Positions 51,316 through 59,999 of a stretch of 64,000 bases of DNA are shown here, in pieces (within the stretch, counting starts at the first letter, position 1; every line of letters starts with the position of its first letter). The DNA is from UBA6623 sp965248235 (GTDB lineage Bacteria > Acidobacteriota > Terriglobia > Bryobacterales > UBA6623), in NCBI GenBank assembly GCA_965248235.1, contig CBDFIU010000003.1, positions 310,001 to 374,000 on the forward strand. The letters are read 5' to 3'. A model generated the notes under the pieces. The model was given only the letters and a program-made list of their open reading frames with translations, was not told where the DNA came from and ran no database searches. The translations under genes were made by a program, and so were the position numbers.

Positions 51316-52746
51316 CTACTCCCGAATCCCAAAAGCGTACAGAGCGGCGACCGTCCGCAGATAGAGCCGTCCGTCCGCGATGGCCGGCGTTGCGTAGATC
51401 TCTTCCCCGAGATCGGTAGTCGATAGCACTTCCCAGTTGGCGGCGGCCTTGATCACGGAAACCTTGCCCGTTTCGCTGCCGATATAGATCTTGTCATCTC
51501 CGGCAACGGGTGACGAGTAGTAAAAGTCGACGCCCTCCCGGATCCTGCCCCGCTTGAGCACTTCGCCCGTGTCGGCGTCCACCGATGTGACGATCCCGCC
51601 GTGTTTGAAAAGGAAAAGGACGTCGCCGTAGAGCAGCGGCGAAGGCGAGTCAGGCAGAGACCTCGACAGTTTCCAACGAACCGACGATTTGGTTAGCGCG
51701 CCGCTGTCGCCCAGTCGTATCGCAAACAGGGCCTCCGCCTCGCGAGACTCCCGAAGATGCTTCCGGTACTCTTCGACGCTGACTTTCCCGTCCCTGGGGC
51801 CGGTCACGCGGTCGACGAAGTCAACGAGATTCAACAGAGCTCCGTCGACTTCGTCGAGATCGACCGCTCCGTTGCGGTTTCGATCTTGCCGCGCGAGGAT
51901 GGACGGGAAGTCGAACGGACGTCCCCCCAAGTCGGTTTTAGGCCAGTTGATATAGACCGTGTTGGGGGTCAACAGCGGCCCTGCTTTCGGTTGCCGAGAC
52001 ATCCCCTGGAACCACCAGACCTTTTCTCCGCTGTTCACGCTGTAAGCGCTGAGTTCGGAGGGTCCGGAAACGACGATTTCGAGATCGCCGCCGCCGACTT
52101 CTCGGACGACCGGCGTGGAATAACCTCCAAACAGATCCGGCCGGGAAGTTTTCCATGCCGGGCGGCCGTCGATCCGGTCGAAGGCGGCGATGTGGGAATC
52201 CTTGACTTGATCGATGAGAAGAACCAGGTATTGACCCGCCGGAATCGGCGACCCCGTCAAGCCGTGCTGACTCGAAAAGGGACCTAGAGGAACCTTCCAC
52301 TGCTGCTTCCCGGCAAAATCGTAGGAAACAAGTCCGTAGTCCGGGTAAAACGCATAAACCCTCTCTTGATCGACCGCGGGCGACGGTGTCGCGGGTCCGT
52401 TGAAATGATACCGAGGCTCTCTTCGCGGGGCGCTGGTTTCTCGTCTCCACAGCGTCCTACCCGTCTTGGAATCAAGGCATAGCAGGACTCGACGATCGCC
52501 TTCGTGAGCGGTCAGAAATATTCTGCCTTGGGACACAACCGGCGACGACAAGGCGGGCGACACCTCGACACGCCAGAGCAGGTGTGTCGTCGGGTCAACC
52601 GACACCGGAAGAGCCAGGCTGGCCTGTGATACTCCCGACCCGTTCGGCCCCCGGAAACGGGGCCAATCTTCCGCGCCCAGGTGATTAGATGCCGCGGAAC
52701 CGCTGAGTAGTGTGCCCCACAGAAGGATCGTTACTGCGAATCGCAT
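51316..52746 (-). CDS. PQQ-like beta-propeller protein with EF-hand segment
   Basis: The 476-residue protein has a signal peptide (MRFAVTILLWGTLLSGSAAS) and the family start EDWPRFRGPNGSGVSQ. Propeller blades follow (GKQQWKVPLG, GRPAWKTSRP, GDRRVLLCLDSKTGRTLWRR, ATPAIADGRLYLRT). Inside lies a calcium-binding EF-hand pair (ARQDRNRNGAVDLDEVDGAL and VTGPRDGKVSVEEYRKHL, about residues 286-330), an insert not present in the 19105-20481 paralogue. It is probably periplasmic and may respond to calcium. No PQQ dehydrogenase catalytic pattern is obvious. Confidence 0.82.
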   Translation of the reverse strand: MRFAVTILLWGTLLSGSAASNHLGAEDWPRFRGPNGSGVSQASLALPVSVDPTTHLLWRVEVSPALSSPVVSQGRIFLTAHEGDRRVLLCLDSKTGRTLWRRETSAPRREPRYHFNGPATPSPAVDQERVYAFYPDYGLVSYDFAGKQQWKVPLGPFSSQHGLTGSPIPAGQYLVLLIDQVKDSHIAAFDRIDGRPAWKTSRPDLFGGYSTPVVREVGGGDLEIVVSGPSELSAYSVNSGEKVWWFQGMSRQPKAGPLLTPNTVYINWPKTDLGGRPFDFPSILARQDRNRNGAVDLDEVDGALLNLVDFVDRVTGPRDGKVSVEEYRKHLRESREAEALFAIRLGDSGALTKSSVRWKLSRSLPDSPSPLLYGDVLFLFKHGGIVTSVDADTGEVLKRGRIREGVDFYYSSPVAGDDKIYIGSETGKVSVIKAAANWEVLSTTDLGEEIYATPAIADGRLYLRTVAALYAFGIRE

Positions 52747-52875
52747 GGAGAGAGGTCCCCCTTTTCTTGCCGCCGGGTAGAGATTAGGATAGTCCCCTCA
52801 GGGGCAATACCCTTCACCTAACGATCCTGACACGTTCTCGACGTCCAAACCTAGTCCGACAAGACCGCTAACTCT

Positions 52876-52977
52876 TGAGACGCGAAGCGGCGGCGGGAAT
52901 ATAGCCTAGGGTGGAGCCGAAGGCGGAACCCTGGGTAGCCCCCCCACCCGTGCGAGCCCTGAAGGGGCGGCGGGAAA
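52876..52977. repeat. Family B repeat (copy B2), with a decayed Y1-transposase start nearby, in a 359-bp gap
   Basis: The unit has GACGCGAAGCGGCGGCGGGA, CTAGGGTGGAGCCGAAGGCG, CCCTGGG and AGCCCTGAAGGGGCGGCGGG. About 25 bp beyond it, GACGAAACAACGGCGGTCCG (53015-53034) resembles 54202-54221, the start of a Y1-type transposase. The gap between 52747 and 53105 has no intact gene. Confidence 0.7.
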
Positions 52978-53105
52978 CCCCAACGTGTGAATCGCCGCGC
53001 GTTCATCAGTGCCGACGAAACAACGGCGGTCCGCTCTCTATAAAATCCTGAAGTGAAGAGCATTGGTGTTAGCCCGCCGGCGTATACTAGCGCCAGGTGA
53101 TTCCC

Positions 53106-54017
53106 ATGAAGTTTCGTGCCTGCCTTGCGGTTTTCCTGGCCGCTTTCGCCCTCGGCGCCCCGGCCCAAGCCGACGATGTCGCCGGATGGACCGCCTCGCT
53201 TGGCGGCTCCTACCAAGTCCGGCCCAACATCGTCTATTCCACCGCCAACGGCTATGAGAACAAACTCGATCTCTATTTGCCTCGGGGCGAGTCGGGGCCT
53301 CGGCCGACGCTGATCTACATCCACGGCGGCGGCTGGGTCGGCGGAACGAAAGAGAACAGCGTCCTCAATCTATTCCCCTATCTGAAGCACGGCATGGCGG
53401 TGGTCAACGTCGAGTACCGCATGGCCGCGACCTCGCTTGCGCCGGCCGCGGTCGCCGATTGCCGTTGTGCCCTGCGATGGGTGATCGCCACCGCCGAGGA
53501 AAACGGTTTCGACACCGAAAAGATCGTCGTCACGGGCAATTCCGCGGGCGGCCACTTGTCGCTGACCACCGGCATTTTGGACGAGTCCGCCGGTTTCGAC
53601 TATGAATGCGTGACCGGCAGCTTGGCCGGGCCGGTGAAGCTCGATCTGGGCGTGGCGGCGGTGGTCAACTGGTACGGCATCACCGATGTCGCCGACATCC
53701 TCGACGGCCCCAACCAACAAGGCTATGCCGTTCGCTGGATGGGCAGCCTTCCCGATCGCTACGAAATCGCCAAGCGAGTCTCGCCCTTAACGTATATTCG
53801 CAAGGGCCTGCCGCCGATCTTCACGATTCACGGCAACGCGGATAAGATTGTGCCCTACTCGCACGCCGTGCGCTTGCAAAAGGCGCTCGACAAGGCCGGC
53901 GTGACGAACTATCTACACACGGTGGAGGGCGGCGGCCACGGCCGCTTCTCGAAGGCCGAACAAATCAAGATCCACGGCAAAATCGACGCGTTCCTCAAAG
54001 AGCAAGGAATCTTGTAA
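53106..54017 (+). CDS. Alpha/beta hydrolase (esterase/lipase type), exported
   Basis: From ATG 53106 (CAGGTGA ahead) the product is 303 residues, with a signal peptide (MKFRACLAVFLAAFALGAPA). It has the oxyanion motif IYIHGGGWVGG, the nucleophile motif GNSAGG (serine near 139), the acid in HGNADKIVPY and the histidine in EGGGHG, a complete catalytic triad of the hormone-sensitive lipase/carboxylesterase type. Acetyl or feruloyl ester removal from polysaccharides is plausible given the context, but the substrate is not visible. Confidence 0.87.
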   Translation: MKFRACLAVFLAAFALGAPAQADDVAGWTASLGGSYQVRPNIVYSTANGYENKLDLYLPRGESGPRPTLIYIHGGGWVGGTKENSVLNLFPYLKHGMAVVNVEYRMAATSLAPAAVADCRCALRWVIATAEENGFDTEKIVVTGNSAGGHLSLTTGILDESAGFDYECVTGSLAGPVKLDLGVAAVVNWYGITDVADILDGPNQQGYAVRWMGSLPDRYEIAKRVSPLTYIRKGLPPIFTIHGNADKIVPYSHAVRLQKALDKAGVTNYLHTVEGGGHGRFSKAEQIKIHGKIDAFLKEQGIL

Positions 54018-54158
54018 GGGGGCCCCCACTCGATTCGCTCTCTGGCGCGGCTAATGTCGCATGCCGGAAACATCCTTCCGTCCCGCGCCACTCACCGCTT
54101 CGCTTACAATCAGCACCCGAGCGAGCCCTGAAGGGGCGGCGGGAACAAGTTCCCGAGT

Positions 54159-54305
54159 ATGCTCACGCCTTGGTCCACCGCATTGGTTCATGTCGTGTTC
54201 GGGACGAAACAACGGCGCTCCGCTCTCCCCCAAACCTCGAGGGAAGAGCGACAGCCGGAGTACCGGCGGCCACTCGGGCCGCAGGAAAAACGCGTCAGCC
54301 GGTAG
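54159..54305 (+). pseudogene. Remnant of a REP-associated (Y1 / IS200-like) transposase N terminus
   Basis: From ATG 54159 the frame reads LTPWSTALVHVVFGTKQRRS and then loses similarity before TAG 54303-54305. ALVHVVFGTK followed by basic residues is the opening strand of Y1-type transposases linked to REP repeats. A partial family B unit (AGCCCTGAAGGGGCGGCGGG) lies just upstream at 54121-54148. Only about 25 residues match, so the gene is dead. Confidence 0.5.
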
Positions 54306-54503
54306 TGGTATTTCGGCGGGTCGGGCCGGCCGGTCCAGGCCAGGAAGCGCCGCTCGTGCGAAGAGTAGGGCAAATATGGCGTTACGTCGGGACGACAGAG
54401 GCGGCGCAGGCGTTTTTCGAGACGATCGTGAAACTGTCCCGGCGAGATATCGTGGGTGCCGCGCAGGTGCCAGATGGTGCGACGACGACGCGGGCGGACC
54501 TTT

Positions 54504-55808
54504 TCACGGGCGCGCTCGGCGGGTGTTGACGACTACCTTGTCGATCGAATCGCCAATGGCCGCCACAAAGGGGCCCGGGTCGCAATTATAGCCGTCGATG
54601 ACGACCAGCGACGACCGCGTGCCCGGAGAGTCTTGGATTCGCGCGGCCATTTCATCGAAAGGGATCAAGTACCCCTTATTGAAGAAGTCGTTCTTGTGGA
54701 AGTAGCTCGTCAGAGAAACGATGCCAAGTAGTAGGATCGCCGAGCGAACGGCGGCGCCCCACCCCGGCCACGCGAATCCGGCGGCGGCGAGCAGCAGCAA
54801 ATACAGCGGCAACAGAAACAGCAATCGTCCGGGAACCGAGGCGAAAGCAACCCACGACGACGCTCCCAAGAAGCCGACCACCGCGCCGACCAACGCGATG
54901 CCGAGGCCGGCATCTCCGTCCCGAAGCCGCCCGCGGATCCGTTCGCCGATCATCCACGCCGCGGGCAGTGAAACCGCGGCCGCGACGGCAATGCCCCAGG
55001 GGGGCAACGTTTCCCCGAACGTGAATGAGCAGAACCAATAAAGCACTCTGACCAGCGCTTCACCCCACCAACTATCGACCAGAGAATACGACTCGGTCAC
55101 CGCCACCCGACGGATCGCCCCGGCCAAGGTCGCCGCCCAGGGAATGTAAAGCAGCAACACGACGGCGTGGGGAACGAACAGCGCCGCGAGCGAGCCGCGC
55201 GTACGTTCTCGGAAGCAGCGAACAACCAGCCATGCCGCCGTGGCGGCTATGAGAGCAAACGCCGGCAGGTAATGGACGTAGAGCAGCGCCGTCGCCGCCA
55301 CGGTGTAAGCACCAGCGGCGCGGCGGTCGGCGGGGGCCCGCACGAAACGCGCGGCGAAATAGAGCACAAGGCAAGCCAGGAAAAGCTGTAAAGTGTACGA
55401 ACGGCCGATGCGGGCGTAGAGGACAAAGGCGGGCGAAAGCGTCCACAGCGCCAAGAACCAAAGTCGTGTCGCTCGCGGAAGTTCCCTGACCCACAAACGG
55501 TAGATGAGCAAGGTCGAAAGCAACGCCCACAACCCCGAAAAAGCGCGCACATGGCTGATCAACGTTCCGTCGAAAGGCAAATCAGCCCAGGCCGAGACCA
55601 GGAAATAGTAGAGCGGCGGATGAATGTCCGCCCGCAAGGCTTCGAGCGCCTGCCGGCTATCAAGCCCGATGACCGTAAGAGTGAATTGCTCGTCCCCCCA
55701 GATCGGCAACAAGTCAAGGTTCGAGAAAACCAGGACCGCCTGCGCGGCGAGCCACAACGGCAAGCCATCGCTCAGAGCTTGGCGCAACCACGGCGGTAGA
55801 CGAGTCAT
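54504..55808 (-). CDS. Polytopic glycosyltransferase (GT39/PMT-like), frameshifted near its C terminus
   Basis: From ATG 55806-55808 the product is 434 residues with about ten membrane helices. The family-typical loop near the start is LLPIWGDEQFTLTV, then DIHPPLYYFLVSAWADLPF and RAFSGLWALLSTLLIYRLW. This is the lipid-linked sugar transferase fold (GT-C). The C-terminal soluble part begins SSLVVIDGYNCDPGPFV. The frame ends at TGA 54504-54506, but the neighbouring frame continues REKVRPRRRRTIWHLRGTHD ... HERRFLAWTGRPDPPKYHYR, LTRF to about 54287, which looks like the natural end. One extra base in the GGG at 54521-54523 would join them. It would glycosylate a lipid or protein at the outer face of the membrane. 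Confidence 0.78.
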   Translation of the reverse strand: MTRLPPWLRQALSDGLPLWLAAQAVLVFSNLDLLPIWGDEQFTLTVIGLDSRQALEALRADIHPPLYYFLVSAWADLPFDGTLISHVRAFSGLWALLSTLLIYRLWVRELPRATRLWFLALWTLSPAFVLYARIGRSYTLQLFLACLVLYFAARFVRAPADRRAAGAYTVAATALLYVHYLPAFALIAATAAWLVVRCFRERTRGSLAALFVPHAVVLLLYIPWAATLAGAIRRVAVTESYSLVDSWWGEALVRVLYWFCSFTFGETLPPWGIAVAAAVSLPAAWMIGERIRGRLRDGDAGLGIALVGAVVGFLGASSWVAFASVPGRLLFLLPLYLLLLAAAGFAWPGWGAAVRSAILLLGIVSLTSYFHKNDFFNKGYLIPFDEMAARIQDSPGTRSSLVVIDGYNCDPGPFVAAIGDSIDKVVVNTRRARP

Positions 55809-55954
55809 ACCAGGGAAGTCCGATCTCCTATGGTCGCGGTTGACGTAGGACGGAGGCAAACCGGGGATGCGGAACCGCGTCGCCGCCGTCAACTACACTG
55901 GACGGAAGTTCGCCAATCGATCCGGCGCGGGTTTGGGCGCCGGGAACGCCAACA

Positions 55955-56596
55955 ATGCGGATCAGCATACCGCGGCTTCACGCACCTTTCGCCCGCTATT
56001 TTCGCGGACGCCGCTTTCGTTGGTTTCAGCGGGCTTTCCGCATCAGACCCGAAACGCGCGTGCTCGATCTGGGCGGCTATGAATACTATTGGAGTTACCT
56101 CGAACAGCCGCCCCGCGTGACCATTGTCAACCTGGACCAAACGCCTCCGCGCAGCGAGAGATTTCGTTGGGTGGCGGCCGACGCCCGCGCGCTGCCGTTT
56201 CGCGACGGGGCTTTCGACGTCGTCTTCGCCAACTCGATCATCGAGCACGTAGGCGACCGGCAAAGTCGGCGACAATTCGCGAGGGAAGTGGAACGGGTCG
56301 CACGGCGCTACTATGTTCAGACACCGAACTACTGGTTTCCCATCGAGCCGCACTTGTTGACGCCGTTCATTCATTTCCTGCCGCCGCGCTTGGAGAAACG
56401 TCTGTTGCGGAATTTCACGGTGTGGGGCGTGCTGGTGAGGCCGACGCCGCGGGGTTGCGAGGAATTTGTGGATGACGTGCGATTGCTCGACGCTCGGGAG
56501 TTGCGAGGATTGTTTCCGGCGGCCCGGATTCGCCGCGAGCGGTTCCTGGGTTTGACGAAGTCGTTGATCGCCGTTTCGAGTGATGAATCGCAATAA
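55955..56596 (+). CDS. Class I SAM methyltransferase
   Basis: The 213-residue protein has motif I RVLDLGGYEYYW (about residues 35-46), VNLDQTPP (about 57-64), DARALPFRDGAFDVVFANSIIEHV (75-98) and a lipid/quinone-type follow-up RYYVQTPNYWFPIEPHLLTPF (about 118-138). The pattern resembles methyltransferases acting on glycans or lipid-linked compounds. It diverges from the glycosyltransferase gene with 146 bp between the starts, so the two may share regulation. Confidence 0.82.
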   Translation: MRISIPRLHAPFARYFRGRRFRWFQRAFRIRPETRVLDLGGYEYYWSYLEQPPRVTIVNLDQTPPRSERFRWVAADARALPFRDGAFDVVFANSIIEHVGDRQSRRQFAREVERVARRYYVQTPNYWFPIEPHLLTPFIHFLPPRLEKRLLRNFTVWGVLVRPTPRGCEEFVDDVRLLDARELRGLFPAARIRRERFLGLTKSLIAVSSDESQ

Positions 56597-56688
56597 TGAA
56601 TCGCAAGATGAATCGTACGCAAGACGAATCGTAAGTGACGCGTTGCAATAAAGTCCCAAAAGCCGAGGCCGTCAACGGGCGGCCCTCG

Positions 56689-58908
56689 ATGGCGAGTCCG
56701 TTCGCGCGTCTCGGGGCGGCGTTCTGTCTCCTGTCGGCCTTGGGTTTCTCGACCCTCGTGGCCGGCGGGGCGGAGACGGAGCGCAAGCCGCTTCGTCTCG
56801 CGGAGATTTTCTCGAAGCACGGATTGATCGGGCCCCAGCCAAGCCATTTAGAGTGGAGCCCGGACGGCCGCCGGTTGACCTACATGCTCGAAACGGCCGA
56901 CGGCGGCCGGGACCTGTGGTCGCTCGATCCGGTCTCTGGGAAGAAAAGCATCTTGGTTCCCGGCGAGCTGCTCGGTGATTTGGCGCCGACAACGGATCAA
57001 GCGACCGACAACGAACGCGAGCGGGAAAGGCGCAAGCGCTACGCCGTGGCGGCCTATCTGTGGGCGCCCGACTCGAAATCGATTCTTTTCACGAGCGCGG
57101 GCAAGCTCTATCTCTACGACCTGCCGGCCAAACGCGCCAAACCGCTCGCACCCGATAAACAGGGCATTCGAAACCCGCGTTTTTCGCCCAACGGCCGCTG
57201 GTTGGCTTTCGTTTACCAACACGACCTATGGCTCGTGCCCCCCAGCGGCGGGGAAGCCCGGCAACTGACGTTCGGAGCGACCGAACTGGTTTTGCACGGT
57301 GATCTCGACTGGGTGTATCCGGAAGAATTTGCCTTGCGCAGCGGCTACCACTGGTCGCCCGACAGCCGCCGCATCGCGTTTCTCGAGTTGGATCAAACCG
57401 CGGTTCCGAGCTACCCGATTTCCAATTTGCTGGACATACAGCCGACGGTCGATCACCAACGCTATCCGAAAGCGGGCGACCCAAACCCTCGCGCCAGGGT
57501 AGGCATCGTCGAGGCCAAACCCAACGCCGAGTCTCCGCCGCCTATCGTGTGGGTGAACAAGCGCCGGGAATACATTCCGCGGATTCAGTGGGCTAATGAC
57601 ACGCAAGTCGCCGTGCAATTTCTGAACCGCGCACAGACGGAGCTCGAGTTGGTCCTCGCCGATACCTTCGACGGGAAGGTGACATCATTGCTCACCGAGC
57701 GCGACCGGCATTGGATCAACATCACCAAAGATCTGACGTTTCTCAAGGACAACAACGGTTTTCTGTGGACCTCCGAGCGCGGCGGCCTGCGCCGAATCTA
57801 TCACCACGAGTCCGCCGGCCGCATGACGAAAGTCCTCACCCGGGGCGAGAGCGAGGTCGCCAGGATCGTTCGGGTCGACGACGAGCGAGGTTGGGTCTAT
57901 TACAGCTCGAATCAGGACAATCCCATGGGCGACGATCTCTACCGTGTGCGGTTAGACGGCTCGGGCGGCGAGCGGCTGACCGACGGCGCCGGAACGCATC
58001 GCGTGGTGATGAACAAGACGGGAGACGCCTACTTCGATCGGCATTCCGGCTTCCTCAAGCCGCCCGAAACGCTCGTGCGGCATTTACCGAGCGGTAGGCG
58101 GTCGGTCGCGCACCGCTCTCAATCACTCGACGAGTACGCCTTGGCCAAACCGCGCATGATCGAGCTCAAAGCGCCCGATGAGGCCCTGATTCGCATTCAG
58201 CTGATCGAGCCGCAAGCTCGCGAGCCGGGACGCGAGTATCCGCTGCTGGTCTATGTGTACGGCGGCCCGCACGCCCCGACGATTCGGGATGCCTGGGGTG
58301 GTCGCGGCCGTTTCCTGTTCCATCAATACCTGGCGCGCAAGGGCTACGCCGTCGCGATCATCGACGATCGCGCGTCGTCGCTTCGGGGCCACAAATACGA
58401 GACGGCGCTCTATCGCAACTACGGGCCGACGGCCGTAGCCGACTACGAGACCGCCGTGACGCATCTTGGGGATCTGGACTTCATCGACAAAGAGAGGATC
58501 GGGATTTGGGGCTGGAGCGGCGGCGGTTTCAGCACCTGCCTGGCGCTGACGAAGAGCAAGCTGTTCCGAGTGGGTATCGCCGTGGCCCCGGTGACCGATT
58601 GGAAGCTCTACGATTCGATCTACACCGAGCGCCATATGGGCCGCCCTGCCGACGAGCCCGAAGCCTATCGGCGAACCTCGGCGATCGAGGGGGCGAAGGA
58701 CCTTCACGGCCGCTTGCTGCTGGTGCATCCAACCTCGGACGACAACGTGCATTTTCAGAACACGGTGCGGATGGTCCATGCATTGATCCAAGCCGGCAAG
58801 CCGTATGATTTGCTGCTCTACCCAGGCAAGACACATTCGCTTTACGGCGGCACGGAGCGGCTGCATCTATTTCGGAGCATCGAGGAATATCTGGATCGAA
58901 ATTTGTAG
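56689..58908 (+). CDS. Dipeptidyl peptidase IV (S9B), exported
   Basis: From ATG 56689 the product is 739 residues, with a signal peptide (ASPFARLGAAFCLLSALGFS). The beta-propeller includes DLDWVYPEEFALRSGYHWSP, with the double glutamate that holds the substrate N terminus. The alpha/beta hydrolase domain carries YVYGGPHAP, GIWGWSGGG (nucleophile serine), HPTSDDNVHF (Asp) and GKTHSLYG (His). It removes dipeptides, usually X-Pro, from peptides outside the cytoplasm. The IS1595 copy 2 target duplication covers the last TTG codon and the TAG stop, so the gene is intact. Confidence 0.92.
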   Translation: MASPFARLGAAFCLLSALGFSTLVAGGAETERKPLRLAEIFSKHGLIGPQPSHLEWSPDGRRLTYMLETADGGRDLWSLDPVSGKKSILVPGELLGDLAPTTDQATDNERERERRKRYAVAAYLWAPDSKSILFTSAGKLYLYDLPAKRAKPLAPDKQGIRNPRFSPNGRWLAFVYQHDLWLVPPSGGEARQLTFGATELVLHGDLDWVYPEEFALRSGYHWSPDSRRIAFLELDQTAVPSYPISNLLDIQPTVDHQRYPKAGDPNPRARVGIVEAKPNAESPPPIVWVNKRREYIPRIQWANDTQVAVQFLNRAQTELELVLADTFDGKVTSLLTERDRHWINITKDLTFLKDNNGFLWTSERGGLRRIYHHESAGRMTKVLTRGESEVARIVRVDDERGWVYYSSNQDNPMGDDLYRVRLDGSGGERLTDGAGTHRVVMNKTGDAYFDRHSGFLKPPETLVRHLPSGRRSVAHRSQSLDEYALAKPRMIELKAPDEALIRIQLIEPQAREPGREYPLLVYVYGGPHAPTIRDAWGGRGRFLFHQYLARKGYAVAIIDDRASSLRGHKYETALYRNYGPTAVADYETAVTHLGDLDFIDKERIGIWGWSGGGFSTCLALTKSKLFRVGIAVAPVTDWKLYDSIYTERHMGRPADEPEAYRRTSAIEGAKDLHGRLLLVHPTSDDNVHFQNTVRMVHALIQAGKPYDLLLYPGKTHSLYGGTERLHLFRSIEEYLDRNL

Positions 58909-58910
58909 CT

Positions 58911-59945
58911 GATGGGTATTTACTTGACTCAGGTATTGGGAAATAGCCCCTACATGTTGTGGTCGTCCGTAGCGCGTGTCGCGGTGCCTCCGACCAGCGA
59001 TTTGTAGGGTGCCGGTGGCACGGCGACGGCCTGTTGAACCAGGCGGTAAAAGAGCTTGCCTCGACTTCTGGACTTGCGGCGGTTGAAGCGGAAGGCGAAT
59101 TCGTCGAGGTAGGAGTCGAGATGCTCGTGACTGACCGCTCCTTGATGCGTGCCCAGTATCCAGCGCTTCACTAACGACACCACGCGGTGCACCCGGGGGA
59201 GCAGTTTCGAGGCGCGCGCCGGTTGCCCCTCCAGGTAGCTCACCTCGTGGCGATAGCCGTCGCCTTCGAGCGGTTCGTATCCCAGCCAACCGTCGGTATG
59301 GACCACGCTGCCGGGTTCGATCGACTCGCCGACGAAGGCCATCAAGCTGTCCCCGGAGGCGTTGGGAATGGTGCGTATCCGAACCCGCCCGATGCCGGCA
59401 CCATCTTCCTCGGCCGCTACTACAATCAGCGCCTTAGCGTCGGTTTGGCGACCGCGCACGCCCTCCTCCAAGCCTCTAAGTAAGTCTCGTCAACCTCCAC
59501 GCGCCCGCTGAGCCGATCGCGTCCGGGCCGCACCATGGCGCGCCGGAGCTTATGCAACCAAGTCCAGGCCGTTTTGTAGCTGCCCAGGCCCAACACCCGC
59601 TGCAAGCCCAGCGCGCTCGCCCCGTTCTTCTGGCTCGTGAGCCACCACATGGCTCGAAACCAACTCTGGAGGGGTTGGCGGGTGTCTTGAAATATTGTGC
59701 CCGCCGTTGGAGAAGCTTGATGCCCGCAGCCGGCGCACTCCAGCAGCGCTGTCCGCACCGCCCACGCTTTGTCGTGCCCGCATCGCGGACAACGAAAACC
59801 CTCCGGCCAGCGGAGTTGACACAGATACTCTCGACAGGCCTGCTCGGTGGCGAAACGCGCCTCGAACTCGGCCAGATTCCGAGGATAATCTTCCATTTCC
59901 CCGATCCTACATCTTGTGGTCACCTGAGTCAAGTAAATACCCATC
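58911..59945 (-). mobile_element. IS1595-family element, copy 2 (1035 bp)
   Basis: Its ends match copies 1 and 3, and the 8-bp duplication TTGTAGCT flanks it (58903-58910 and 59946-59953). One base is missing compared with the other two copies (CCTCTAAG at 59473-59480 instead of CCTCCTAAG). Confidence 0.95.
58950..59896 (-). pseudogene. IS1595 transposase of copy 2, frameshifted
   Basis: The reading frame is the same as in copies 1 and 3 up to VDETYL, then a one-base deletion near 59476 shifts it. The sequence encoding the last 173 residues persists in another frame, 58950-59471. The active-site motif is split, so this copy is inactive unless the missing base is an assembly error. Confidence 0.92.
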
Positions 59946-59999
59946 TTGTAGCTATACAAACCGAACCGTGACCGTCAGGGGTTATGAAAAATGGTGAAA

